Shown piece after piece: positions 25,643 through 34,056 of a stretch of DNA of 64,000 nucleotides. Position 1 is the first letter of the stretch, and each line of letters opens with the position of its first letter. The stretch is from Rothia terrae (GTDB lineage: Bacteria > Actinomycetota > Actinomycetes > Actinomycetales > Micrococcaceae): NCBI RefSeq assembly GCF_012396615.1, contig NZ_JAAXPV010000002.1, positions 1 to 64,000 on the forward strand. The letters are read 5' to 3'. Made by a program: the position numbers and the translations under genes. The notes under the pieces were generated by a model, which made no database searches, had not been told where the DNA came from, and was given only the letters and a program-made list of their open reading frames with translations.

Positions 25643-26431
25643 ATGTCTTCAAAATTTTCACGACGTTCCTTGGCTCAAGGCGCTATGTGGGCAGTGCCTA
25701 CAATCGCTGCCACTTCGGCAATTCCGGCGTATGCGGCATCAATCTGTTCACCTACGAGTAAGCAAAAAATTGATGAAGCATTCAACAAAGCGCGTGCCCT
25801 TCATCAATGCAACGGGCAACCAGCCCAGCTGGAACTCAATATCTATCAGGCTCTTGCGGCCTCTGATGGATTCGTTTCGAACGTAGCAGTCAATGTCAAG
25901 AATCTATCTAGTTGCACCCTTAACTTTACTGCCGCAAATCCGCTCCATCTGACTGTGGCTATCCGAAATAACGTTTCACTCAATGACAGCGGCCGAAGTC
26001 TCTCTAACCCTTCTACATCACAGGGATCAATTTCCTACCAGAATTATCCTATTCAGAACCAACCTGTCGGAACTGCCCAGAGAATAGTCAATTGGACCTT
26101 CGTGGGCAGTATTTCTCCCAACCAAGAAAAGGATCTGGCTCTAGGATTCTTGGACGGTAACTCTCCTGCCGGGCGTTGGAAGAATTACATCACTATTACA
26201 CCTGAACTTGCTTCTGGTGCTCCGACCTACGAGTCCATTGGGCTAAGTAGCAACGAATGTCGTGACTATTACAATCAGCAGTTGGCATTGTGGAAGCTTA
26301 CGGTTAATTGGGTTACACGCGGACCAAAAAATGGAACGCAGGCGCTACCCAGCGGATCCGCTGCTGATTCAAGAGTAATTGGAAATTACTCATCTGTAAC
26401 TGGTTCAGCAAGCACAAACGGTATCTGGTAG
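25643..26431 (+). CDS. Predicted Tat-exported protein of unknown function
   Basis: 262 aa. The N-terminus carries twin arginines (KFSRRSLAQGAMW) followed by a moderately hydrophobic stretch and a probable cleavage site after AIPAYA, as in Tat signal peptides of Micrococcaceae surface proteins. The mature part is rich in Asn, Ser and Thr, has four cysteines (in ICSPTS, LHQCNG, SSCTLN and NECRDY) that could form two disulfides, and looks beta-rich. No LPXTG or membrane anchor is present at the C-terminus, so it is probably released. No family recognised. It sits alone in an AT-rich gap between rarA and rpsD, where related genomes usually have nothing, so it is probably an accessory gene. Confidence 0.7.
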   Translation: MSSKFSRRSLAQGAMWAVPTIAATSAIPAYAASICSPTSKQKIDEAFNKARALHQCNGQPAQLELNIYQALAASDGFVSNVAVNVKNLSSCTLNFTAANPLHLTVAIRNNVSLNDSGRSLSNPSTSQGSISYQNYPIQNQPVGTAQRIVNWTFVGSISPNQEKDLALGFLDGNSPAGRWKNYITITPELASGAPTYESIGLSSNECRDYYNQQLALWKLTVNWVTRGPKNGTQALPSGSAADSRVIGNYSSVTGSASTNGIW

Positions 26432-26842
26432 TCCCGATACTTGGGCTTGGACTGCTTGATTGGCAGGATAAATCAGCGCGAGTAGAACCGTTTGCAGCGC
26501 CCGCTTGTGCCTATGAAGGGTACTTAGACTCTACTAAATACTCTTTATATAAAGAATGAGCACTCAGGTATGAGTAACCAAAACCACGCACCACGGTTTC
26601 TGAAAAATAGCTGACATTGATTAGCTAAAGCCGTAGTATGGGTGATTGGCTGGCAAGCCCGTTAAAACGCAATGAAAGGGTTTACCTGATTTGATCACCA
26701 ACGGGTTGTAGTGAACAGTGCGGCTGCTGTGAACTCTCCACCGCACGAATACGTGTGCGGATATTACCGGAGGCCAGACCACTACAGAATAAATGATGTT
26801 GCATGCACCGTTTGTGCAATATCAACCGCTTGAAAGGCAAAT
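26432..26842. other. 411-base gap and leader upstream of rpsD
   Basis: No gene. The first part holds a weak GTATC/GATAC hairpin after the secreted gene and a 14-bp palindrome TCTTTATATAAAGA (26542-26555) that may be part of a promoter. The second part (about 26641-26786) is a structured rpsD leader described separately. GAAAGG before ATG 26843 is the ribosome binding site. An ORF of 37 codons at 26793-26906 overlaps the rpsD start but lacks a ribosome binding site. Confidence 0.55.
26641..26786 (+). promoter_or_regulatory. Candidate structured leader of rpsD
   Basis: Two crossing helices can form an H-type pseudoknot: GGTGAT (26641-26646) with ATCACC (26694-26699), and CCCGTT (26658-26663) with AACGGG (26700-26705). 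Downstream, CCGCAC (26741-26746) can pair with GTGCGG on either side (26718-26723 or 26755-26760), giving exclusive hairpins. TGTAGTG (26707-26713) and CACTACA (26780-26786) enclose them. This would suit autoregulation by S4, which is known to bind mRNA pseudoknots in other bacteria; that role here is inference. Confidence 0.45.
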
Positions 26843-27475
26843 ATGGCTAAGCAGAATCGCACTCGCCGTACCGTACGTCACTCACGTGCACTCGGCATTG
26901 CTCTGACCCCTAAGGCAGAAAAGTACTTCGAACGTCGCCCTTACGGCCCCGGCCAGCACGGTCGTGCACGCAAGAAGGCTGACTCAAACTACGCAGTACA
27001 GCTGAAGGAAAAGCAGCGCCTGCGCGCTCAGTACAACATCCGCGAAGCACAGATGCGTCGCGCATACGCTGAAGCAAAGCGCATCGAAGGTCAGACCGGT
27101 AAGAACCTGGTTGAGATCCTCGAAAGCCGTCTCGACGCACTTGTTTTACGTTCAGGCTTTGCACGCACCATTGCACAGGCTCGTCAGCTCGTTGTTCACC
27201 GTCATATCATGGTTGACGGCGTTCGTGTTGACCGCCCGTCATTCCGCGTAAAGCCCGGTCAGCTGATCCACGTTCACCCCAAGTCAGAGAAGATGGCTCC
27301 GTTCCAGGTTGCAGCAACCGGTGCACACCAGGACGTTCTGCCTGACACTCCTGCTTACTTGAACGTTGAAATCGAGAAGCTGCACGCTAAGCTCGAGCGT
27401 TCACCCAAGCGTGAAGAAATCCCCGTAATCTGCGAAGAGCAGCTCGTGGTTGAATACTACTCACGCCTTGCATAA
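26843..27475 (+). CDS. rpsD: 30S ribosomal protein S4
   Basis: Primary 16S rRNA-binding protein of the small subunit and, in several bacteria, a translational repressor. The S4 RNA-binding domain is visible in LESRLDALVLRSGFARTIAQ and RQLVVHRHIMVDG, with the typical RRPYGPGQHGRARKK basic N-terminal region. 210 aa. Encoded alone, away from the alpha operon, as in other Micrococcaceae, with its own long leader and a strong terminator. Codon use is strongly biased, as expected for high expression. Confidence 0.97.
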   Translation: MAKQNRTRRTVRHSRALGIALTPKAEKYFERRPYGPGQHGRARKKADSNYAVQLKEKQRLRAQYNIREAQMRRAYAEAKRIEGQTGKNLVEILESRLDALVLRSGFARTIAQARQLVVHRHIMVDGVRVDRPSFRVKPGQLIHVHPKSEKMAPFQVAATGAHQDVLPDTPAYLNVEIEKLHAKLERSPKREEIPVICEEQLVVEYYSRLA

Positions 27476-27491
27476 TAGCTTGTTGGGTTAG

Positions 27492-27533
27492 GCGGTTTGC
27501 ATTCCACACCGGAATGCAAACCGCTTTTCTTTT
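27492..27533 (+). terminator. Terminator of rpsD
   Basis: Perfect 14-bp stem GCGGTTTGCATTCC (27492-27505) / GGAATGCAAACCGC (27511-27524) with a five-base loop, followed by TTTTCTTTT. Confidence 0.92.
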
Positions 27534-27651
27534 ACTCAAAATGTGTTTTTCGCCCGTTCTCGTAGCGGCGTTTGCTTAACCGCTGAAATCATGCCCTGTG
27601 TACAGTAGACTGTTATCTGTTCGTTATCTTAAATCGTAGAAAGTAGGAGCC

Positions 27652-28047
27652 GTGAGCGGAGCCGATATTGCCGGATTAATTTCAGCAGGTGTATTTGCCG
27701 TTTTGGTTGCTCTGTTGGCTATGCCAATCATCAAACTCGGCAAAGTGTTTGATGAGCTGACTCTTACTATTAGATCGTTGAACGATAACACCACCCCCTT
27801 GATTGATGAAGTAACTCGTACTGTTGCCTCAACCAACTCCCAGTTGGAGAAGGTAGATGGCATTACCAGTAACGTTTCTGATGCGTCAGCGAATGTCTCT
27901 GCTTTATCTTCTCTTGTTGCTTCGACGGTTGGACAGCCTCTGATTAAGGTGGCGTCTTTCTCTTACGGTTTGAAAAAAGCTGTGAAGGGGGAGCGCGAAA
28001 CTCCCGGTGCATCTGCAGCGTCAGAACGAGCTGAGGGTGGAATCTAG
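27652..28047 (+). CDS. DUF948 membrane-anchored protein
   Basis: 131 aa, with an N-terminal membrane helix (AGLISAGVFAVLVALLAMPII) followed by a helical region rich in Thr, Ser and Val (NDNTTPLIDEVTRTVASTN) typical of DUF948 proteins, which are small and of unknown function. GTG 27652 has AGGAG six bases upstream. The stop codon overlaps the start of the next small gene. In related genomes this pair regularly precedes alaS. Confidence 0.75.
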   Translation: MSGADIAGLISAGVFAVLVALLAMPIIKLGKVFDELTLTIRSLNDNTTPLIDEVTRTVASTNSQLEKVDGITSNVSDASANVSALSSLVASTVGQPLIKVASFSYGLKKAVKGERETPGASAASERAEGGI

Positions 28048-28532
28048 TGGGTATGTTTCGCGCTCTTGCGCTGATCGCAGGTGGGGCAGTCGCCGGCTAT
28101 ATAACATCTCAAGCTCAGAAAACTCGTCCGCAGAGTTCGACAGATCTTGTCTCGCGAGCAACCTCTGGACGTGAGGTCATGTCAACTATGGAGGGTACTA
28201 TGGCCAAGTTTTTCGACTCTACGGTTGGCAAAAAATTGCAGCCTTACGCGCTGAAAACTGTTGAATTTGCTGCAAACGTGAAAAAAGGCATGAATGAGCG
28301 CGAAGCTGAGCTAAAGCAACGGTTTGAGACTCAAAAGAAAGATCTTCGTCCCGGTTCTTTAGATACCTGGGATCGTCCACTTGATAATAAGTTGCACTCA
28401 ACAGAATTTTCACCGGCGCAACAATCCTCAGCGCCGACTGTTGATGCCCACGTCATTGAGTCCGTTGAGATTTCGGGAACTCAAACCCGTATTGAACGAG
28501 ATGCCAAATTAGGCGACAAATTTTTTGAGTAA
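28047..28532 (+). CDS. Small membrane-associated protein of unknown function
   Basis: 161 aa. The first 20 residues form a short hydrophobic segment (FRALALIAGGAVAGYITS) that may anchor it. The rest is charged and helical (VKKGMNEREAELKQRF). No family recognised with confidence; the position between DUF948 and alaS is conserved in Micrococcaceae, and small uncharacterised proteins of this kind are common there. GTG 28047 overlaps the DUF948 stop by one base, so they are coupled. Confidence 0.65.
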   Translation: MGMFRALALIAGGAVAGYITSQAQKTRPQSSTDLVSRATSGREVMSTMEGTMAKFFDSTVGKKLQPYALKTVEFAANVKKGMNEREAELKQRFETQKKDLRPGSLDTWDRPLDNKLHSTEFSPAQQSSAPTVDAHVIESVEISGTQTRIERDAKLGDKFFE

Positions 28533-28582
28533 TAGTCTTATACATATAGTTTTGATGAATCGACGTTAAGGAAAATCCCTTC

Positions 28583-31261
28583 ATGCTTTCACAGGAAATT
28601 TCAAAGCGGTGGATTGAGTTCTTCGAGGCTCGCGGTCACACCGTTGTTCCTTCAGCTTCACTGGTTTCAAACGAGCCCGGCGCAATGTTCACCATTGCTG
28701 GTATGGTTCCGTTCATCCCCTATTTCTTGGGACGCGAAACCCCTCCCTACTCACGCGCAACTTCGGTTCAGAAGTGCATTCGTACCTTGGACATCGAAGA
28801 AGTTGGTAAGACTGCTCGTCACGGCACCTTCTTCCAGATGGCAGGTAACTTCTCATTTGGCGATTACTTCAAGAAAGAAGTTATCCCGTGGGCTTATGAA
28901 CTGCTGACTAGCTCTGTTGATAAGGGCGGTTTTGGTCTTGATGCTGATCGTTTGTGGGTCACTGTTTATGAGGGTGATGATGAAGCTTACGATATTTGGA
29001 CCCGCATTGTTGGTTTCCCTGCTGAGCGCATTCAGCGTATGAACATGAAGGAAAACTACTGGTCAACTGGTCAGCCTGGTCCTGCCGGCCCTGACTCAGA
29101 GATTTTCTATGACCGTGGCCCCGAATACGGTAAAGAGGGCGGCCCCGCGGTTGACGATGATCGTTACATCGAAATCTGGAACCTCGTCTTCATGCAGTAC
29201 CAGCGCGGTGAAGGCATCGGCAAGGATGACTTCGAGATTTTGGGTGAATTGCCCAAGAAGAACATCGATACCGGCCTCGGTGTTGAGCGTCTAGCTATGC
29301 TTTTGCAGGGTGTTGAGAACTTCTACGAGACCGATCAGGTTCGTCCCGTGCTGGACGTTGCATCCAAGCTCTCCGGTAAGAAGTACCAGGGCTCCGAGTC
29401 AGCTGAAGACGCTGGCTACGAAGATGACGTACGCATGCGCGTTGTTGCGGATCATATCCGTTCGTCATTAATGCTGATTGCAGACGGCGTCTCACCTTCG
29501 AATGAGGGACGCGGTTACATTCTGCGTCGCCTGATGCGTCGTGCAATTCGCGCAATGCGTCTTCTCGGTGTTTCTGAACCCTGCCTGCCTGTTCTGTTCC
29601 CTGCATCTCGCGATGCTATGGCTGGTGCCTTCCCTTACGTGGCTGACGACTTCGAACGCATCTCGCGTATTGCGTACACTGAGGAGCAGGCGTTCTTGCG
29701 CACTATCGAGTCGGGCACTGAGCGCCTTGAGCAGGCTGTTAAGCACGCGAAGACCGGTAATGCTGTCGTTTCTGGTGAAGAAGCATTTGCTCTGCACGAT
29801 ACTTACGGCTTCCCGATTGACTTGACCCTTGAGATGGCTGAAGAAGCTGGCGTTAAGGTTGATGAGAAGCAGTTCCGCGCTTTGATGGCAGAGCAACGTG
29901 AACGTGCGCAGGCTGACGCAAAGGCTAAGAAGGGTGCACACGCTGACCTTTCAGCTCTTCGCCAGTTGGCTGATGAGCGCACTTCGGTATTCACCGGTTA
30001 CGATGAACTGCGCACCGAGACCACTTTGCGTGCGATCTTGGTAGATGGCGCTAACGTACCTGCAGCCAAGGCTGGTGACAAGGTAGAAATCGTTCTAGAC
30101 GAGACCCCGTTCTACGCTGAAGCAGGTGGTCAGGCAGCTGATACCGGTACCATCCGCGGTAATGGTTTCAGCATTGAAGTCCACGATGTACAGCAGCCGG
30201 TTAAGGGCCTGAGCGTCCACCGCGCTACCGTCATCGAAGGCGAAGTAGTTGCAGGTACCCCGGTTATTGCACATGTTGATGAGCAGCGTCGTCGTGACGG
30301 CGAAAAGGCTCACTCAGCTACTCACATTATCCACGCTGCTCTGCACCAGGTGCTGGGCAATGAAGCTACTCAACGCGGCTCCTTTAACAAGGAAGGCTAC
30401 CTGCGCTTTGACTTCGCGTGGAATGAAGGTCTTTCAGCAGCTGCTCAGCAGGAAGTTGAAGAAGTAGCAAATATTGCTATTCGCGATAACCTGCAGACTG
30501 TCACCCGTGAAATGCCTTTGGCTGAGGCAAAGGCAATGGGAGCGATGAGCCTCTTTGGTGAGAAGTACGGCGATACTGTGCGTATGGTTGAAATCGGTGG
30601 CGATTTCTCTCGCGAACTTTGCGGTGGTACTCACGTTTCAACGTCATCACAGATTGGCTCTTTGAGCCTGCTTACCGAGCAGTCCGTAGGTTCAGGTAAC
30701 CGTCGTGTTGAGGCTCTAGTCGGTTTGGATTCCTTCAACCACTTAGCAGCTGAGCGTACTCTGGTCAATCAGCTCACGGGCATGCTGAAGGTTCAGTCCT
30801 CAACAGACCTTCCTGAAAAGATTACTCAGACCCTCAACAAGCTCAAGGCCGCTGAAAAGGAACTGGAAAAACTCCGCAAGGAGAAACTCCAGGCTGAGGC
30901 TGGCAAGCTCGTTGAATCAGCAGAAATGGTAGGCAAGGTCCGCGTCCTTCTGCATAACGCTGGAGAACTATCCGCTAACGATGTTCGTGGTCTTGCCCTC
31001 GATCTTCGCTCACGACTTGGCGAGGATGCAGCGACAGTAGCTGTCACCGGCGTCAACAACGGCCGTCCAGTAATTCTGGTAGCAACTAACGAAGCTGCTC
31101 GATCAGAAGGCGTCAAGGCTGGCGCGCTGGTTCGCGTAGCAGCCGGCGTACTCGGCGGCGGCGGTGGCGGTAAGGACGACGTCGCACAGGGTGGCGGTCA
31201 GGACGCTACCAAGATTGACGAAGCATTCGTCGCTATTAGAAATGCGATTGCAGGAGCATAA
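28583..31261 (+). CDS. alaS: Alanyl-tRNA synthetase
   Basis: Class II synthetase charging tRNA-Ala, with an editing domain. The catalytic core starts with the conserved RWIEFFEARGHTVVPSASLV, motif 2 lies around SVQKCIRTLDIEEVGKTARH, and the editing-site zinc ligands are HSATHIIHAALH (about residue 575) and CGGTH (about residue 680). The C-terminal domain ends GGGGGGKDDVAQGGG, as usual. 892 aa, normal. AAGG upstream. Three bases separate it from ruvX. Confidence 0.97.
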   Translation: MLSQEISKRWIEFFEARGHTVVPSASLVSNEPGAMFTIAGMVPFIPYFLGRETPPYSRATSVQKCIRTLDIEEVGKTARHGTFFQMAGNFSFGDYFKKEVIPWAYELLTSSVDKGGFGLDADRLWVTVYEGDDEAYDIWTRIVGFPAERIQRMNMKENYWSTGQPGPAGPDSEIFYDRGPEYGKEGGPAVDDDRYIEIWNLVFMQYQRGEGIGKDDFEILGELPKKNIDTGLGVERLAMLLQGVENFYETDQVRPVLDVASKLSGKKYQGSESAEDAGYEDDVRMRVVADHIRSSLMLIADGVSPSNEGRGYILRRLMRRAIRAMRLLGVSEPCLPVLFPASRDAMAGAFPYVADDFERISRIAYTEEQAFLRTIESGTERLEQAVKHAKTGNAVVSGEEAFALHDTYGFPIDLTLEMAEEAGVKVDEKQFRALMAEQRERAQADAKAKKGAHADLSALRQLADERTSVFTGYDELRTETTLRAILVDGANVPAAKAGDKVEIVLDETPFYAEAGGQAADTGTIRGNGFSIEVHDVQQPVKGLSVHRATVIEGEVVAGTPVIAHVDEQRRRDGEKAHSATHIIHAALHQVLGNEATQRGSFNKEGYLRFDFAWNEGLSAAAQQEVEEVANIAIRDNLQTVTREMPLAEAKAMGAMSLFGEKYGDTVRMVEIGGDFSRELCGGTHVSTSSQIGSLSLLTEQSVGSGNRRVEALVGLDSFNHLAAERTLVNQLTGMLKVQSSTDLPEKITQTLNKLKAAEKELEKLRKEKLQAEAGKLVESAEMVGKVRVLLHNAGELSANDVRGLALDLRSRLGEDAATVAVTGVNNGRPVILVATNEAARSEGVKAGALVRVAAGVLGGGGGGKDDVAQGGGQDATKIDEAFVAIRNAIAGA

Positions 31262-31264
31262 CGC

Positions 31265-31810
31265 GTGAACTTTACACGTGGTGTACGTATGGGCGTCGAT
31301 GTGGGCAATGCCCGCGTCGGCGTCGCAACGTGCGACCCTGACGGCATTTTGGCAACCCCTCTAAAAACTCTTCGACGAGATATGAAGAAGAATTCTGATC
31401 GAAGAGTCCTTCGGAAACTCATCGAGGTTCACGAAGTAACAGAGGTGTTTGTAGGGCTACCCAAAACCATGTCTGGCGGAAGTAGTGCTTCGACAGAGAT
31501 GGCTGAAATTTACGCTCAAGCACTAGCCAATGAACTCAGCACAGATGGGCATCAGATTCCAGTTCATCTCGTTGATGAACGTCTCACAACTGTGAGCGCT
31601 CATCGTTCATTGCATGAGGCTGGAGTCTCTTCCCGCGACTTTAGAGCAGTGGTAGACCAAGTAGCTGCCGTCAATATCCTGCAGTTCAGCATTGACACTG
31701 TTAAAGCCGGCAAGAATCTGCCTGGCTACACTCTAACTCCCCAGACTGTGTCAGCTGAGGAATCGGTTGACACATTACCTGCAAACGAAACGGAGAACCC
31801 GAGTGACTAA
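31265..31810 (+). CDS. ruvX: RuvX/YqgF-type pre-16S rRNA nuclease
   Basis: RNase-H-fold protein implicated in maturing the 16S rRNA 5' end and once called a Holliday junction resolvase. MGVDVGNARVGVATCD carries the first catalytic Asp, VFVGLPKTMSG the strand with the conserved Pro, HLVDERLTTVSA the Glu, and DQVAAVNILQ the last acid. 181 aa, with a short acidic tail beyond the usual end. GTG 31265 follows alaS after three bases; its end overlaps mltG by eight bases. Confidence 0.9.
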   Translation: MNFTRGVRMGVDVGNARVGVATCDPDGILATPLKTLRRDMKKNSDRRVLRKLIEVHEVTEVFVGLPKTMSGGSSASTEMAEIYAQALANELSTDGHQIPVHLVDERLTTVSAHRSLHEAGVSSRDFRAVVDQVAAVNILQFSIDTVKAGKNLPGYTLTPQTVSAEESVDTLPANETENPSD

Positions 31811-33008
31811 GAATCCGAGTTCTAACGGTGCTCACGAAGATCGTGAAAGCCTCTCACATCTATTAGCACCCACCGATGAAGAAGCACGTGCAGGTATTGT
31901 CAGCCCACTTATTGAGCAGGCTGAATACAGCGATGAAGAACAACGTCGCAGTCGTGCTCGCAGTCGTAATTTCATGATTACTGCAACCCTCGTTTTTAGT
32001 GTTGCAATCATTATGGTTATCTCGTCATTGGCTCCAAAATATGATTGGTTCAAACGCAAAGACTATAATGGCGACGGTAACGGCACTTCAGTCTCTTTTG
32101 TAGTGAGCGAAGGCGATACCAACGGTCAGATTGCTGCGAATCTCGAAGAAGCTGGTGTCATTGCAGATGCAGGGCGTTTCTTGGAAACTTACCAGAAGGA
32201 TGCTGCAGATAAGTTCATTCAGCCTGGCGATTATGACCTGCAAGAACATATGAGTTCTTCAGCAGCGATTTCTCAGCTGGTAGGCGATCAGGACGCTAAT
32301 TCGATTTATCTTGCGATTCCGCAGAACATGCGTAAGGACGAGGCGTACCAGGCTATTGCAGATGCATTGGGCGTAAATATCACCGAGGTTTCTAAGTACG
32401 ATAAAGAACTGGATACTTTCGGGATTCCGAAGAAGTTCCCCAACCTTGAGGGCTGGTTGCATCCCGGCGAATACCGTTTTGAACAGGGTACTTCGGCTGA
32501 GGACGTCATTCGTACTTTGGTAGATCACACCAAATCAGAGCTCAAAGCAGCAAACATCACCTCCGAGGATGATCAGTTCCATGTATTGACTGTGGCTTCA
32601 ATCTTGGAGTTTGAGGCTACTGCGCGCGACTACAAGCCTGTTGCTGGTGCGATTGAGAACCGTCTTGATAATCCTGATGGCGAAACCGGTGGTTTCTTGC
32701 AGTCCGATGCAACTGTTGCTTACGGTCTTGGCAAGAAGACCTACCACATTTCGAATGAGGAAAAGCAGGACGCGTCTAACAAGTACAACACGTTCTACTA
32801 CCAGGGTTTGCCTGCAGGTCCGATTGGTTCACCAGCCACCGAAGCTATTAATGCTGCGGCTAACCCCGATAAGAACGATTATTACTTCTGGGTTACCGTA
32901 AACCTCGATACTGGCGAAACCAAGTTTGCTAAGACTTTCGAGGAGCATGAGAAGAACGTAGAAGAATACAATCAGTGGTGTTCAGATAACGAAGGCAAAT
33001 GCGTCTAA
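31803..33008 (+). CDS. mltG: Endolytic murein transglycosylase MltG
   Basis: Cleaves nascent glycan strands to set their length. Acidic cytoplasmic N-terminus of about 55 residues, one membrane helix (FMITATLVFSVAIIMVISSLA), a LysM-like domain (VSFVVSEGDTNGQIAANLEE) and the YceG catalytic domain with Glu in TVASILEFEA, GFLQSDATVAYGLG, and the final YNTFYYQGLPAGPIGSP. GTG 31803 is chosen: GGAGA lies upstream and it opens MTKNPSSN. The 12-codon longer frame would overlap ruvX further. 401 aa. Its stop codon is part of the predicted aroE promoter. Confidence 0.93.
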   Translation: MTKNPSSNGAHEDRESLSHLLAPTDEEARAGIVSPLIEQAEYSDEEQRRSRARSRNFMITATLVFSVAIIMVISSLAPKYDWFKRKDYNGDGNGTSVSFVVSEGDTNGQIAANLEEAGVIADAGRFLETYQKDAADKFIQPGDYDLQEHMSSSAAISQLVGDQDANSIYLAIPQNMRKDEAYQAIADALGVNITEVSKYDKELDTFGIPKKFPNLEGWLHPGEYRFEQGTSAEDVIRTLVDHTKSELKAANITSEDDQFHVLTVASILEFEATARDYKPVAGAIENRLDNPDGETGGFLQSDATVAYGLGKKTYHISNEEKQDASNKYNTFYYQGLPAGPIGSPATEAINAAANPDKNDYYFWVTVNLDTGETKFAKTFEEHEKNVEEYNQWCSDNEGKCV

Positions 33009-33011
33009 ACT
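33006..33011 (+). promoter_or_regulatory. -10 box of leaderless aroE, overlapping the mltG stop
   Basis: TAAACT begins with the TAA stop of mltG and lies six bases before ATG 33018. Confidence 0.45.
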
Positions 33012-33017
33012 AAAAAT

Positions 33018-33938
33018 ATGAATATTCACTTAGGCCCCAAGGCATTTGTCTTGGGGCATCCTATTACCCATTCAAAGTCGCCGGCGTTGCATTCAGCGGC
33101 TAGTGTTGTACTCGGTTCATCGATTGAATATGGTCGCTGGGATGTTACGGAGCGGGATTTGCCGCGTGAGTGGCAGTACCTTACTGAGAATTACGATGTT
33201 CGAGGTTTTTCAGTCACGATGCCGCTTAAATCAGCGATTATTGATTACCTGGATGAACTTACACCTTTTGCTCGTGCTGTTGGGGTTGTAAATACAGTGT
33301 TTTGGCGCAACGGGAAGGCTGTCGGTCATAATACAGACGTCTCTGGAATTGTGAACGCTTTGACGGATGCTGGAGCCAATCCGAGCGCGGACAGCGAATA
33401 CGCTATCTGGGGTGGGGGAGGAACCGCCACCGCGGCGTGCGCGGCACTTGCATATATGGGAGCCGAAACTGTCCATGTCTACGCACGGGAGCAGAGCCGA
33501 ACCCAACGCGTCCAGAATGTGGCAGAAGCTGTTGGCGTGGAATTTGTATTTCACGATATATCAGACGCTGGCGCGGATGCCCATCGATATGCTGTTACTG
33601 TGTCTACGCTGCCTGCTGGAGTTGCTGATCTGATTCTAGAACCGTCCTCAGCAGTTGCCCCGAATTCTGTCCTGCTGGATGTTTCGTACGCGGTGTGGCC
33701 CTCGCCGGTGGCTAAGGCTTATGAGGCGTTGGGTGGAAAGAGCGTTTCAGGTCTTGAAATGCTGATGCATCAGGCGCTCGACCAAATTAAGTTGTTCAAC
33801 GGTTATAAGCTTGAAGACCGGCTTCCTCAAGAATTAGAAATCCTAGCTGCAATGTGCCAGTCAGTAGGTCTACCAGCCCGCACTAAACTACCGGTGCAGG
33901 TATTTGACCAGATGAAACTCATCAAAACCTCAAATTAA
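33018..33938 (+). CDS. aroE: Shikimate 5-dehydrogenase
   Basis: NADP-dependent reduction of 3-dehydroshikimate to shikimate. LGHPITHSKSPALHSAA binds shikimate. The catalytic Lys lies in GFSVTMPLK, followed by AVGVVNTVFWRNGKAVGHNTD and the nucleotide loop WGGGGTATAACAALAYMG. The C-terminal QALDQIKLF segment is conserved. 306 aa, somewhat longer than the E. coli enzyme but usual for actinobacteria. First of four shikimate genes; it may be leaderless. Confidence 0.94.
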   Translation: MNIHLGPKAFVLGHPITHSKSPALHSAASVVLGSSIEYGRWDVTERDLPREWQYLTENYDVRGFSVTMPLKSAIIDYLDELTPFARAVGVVNTVFWRNGKAVGHNTDVSGIVNALTDAGANPSADSEYAIWGGGGTATAACAALAYMGAETVHVYAREQSRTQRVQNVAEAVGVEFVFHDISDAGADAHRYAVTVSTLPAGVADLILEPSSAVAPNSVLLDVSYAVWPSPVAKAYEALGGKSVSGLEMLMHQALDQIKLFNGYKLEDRLPQELEILAAMCQSVGLPARTKLPVQVFDQMKLIKTSN

Positions 33939-34056
33939 TCTGGTTTTTCATATCATGACGCCAGTTTGAAGTACGTCCGGTTTTTTGGAAGTCTTTAACC
34001 AAAGTATTGAAATGGCAGGGGCGGTGGCCCTCGGAAACTGAAAAGGGAACACAGCA

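Noticed and set aside
26793-26906. 37-codon upstream ORF overlapping the rpsD start
   Set aside because: No ribosome binding site at a usable distance (GGAGG at 26769-26773 is 19 bases away) and no notable peptide features.
29492-29941. 149-aa minus-strand frame inside alaS
   Set aside because: Lies fully opposite a highly conserved synthetase and shows no family signature.
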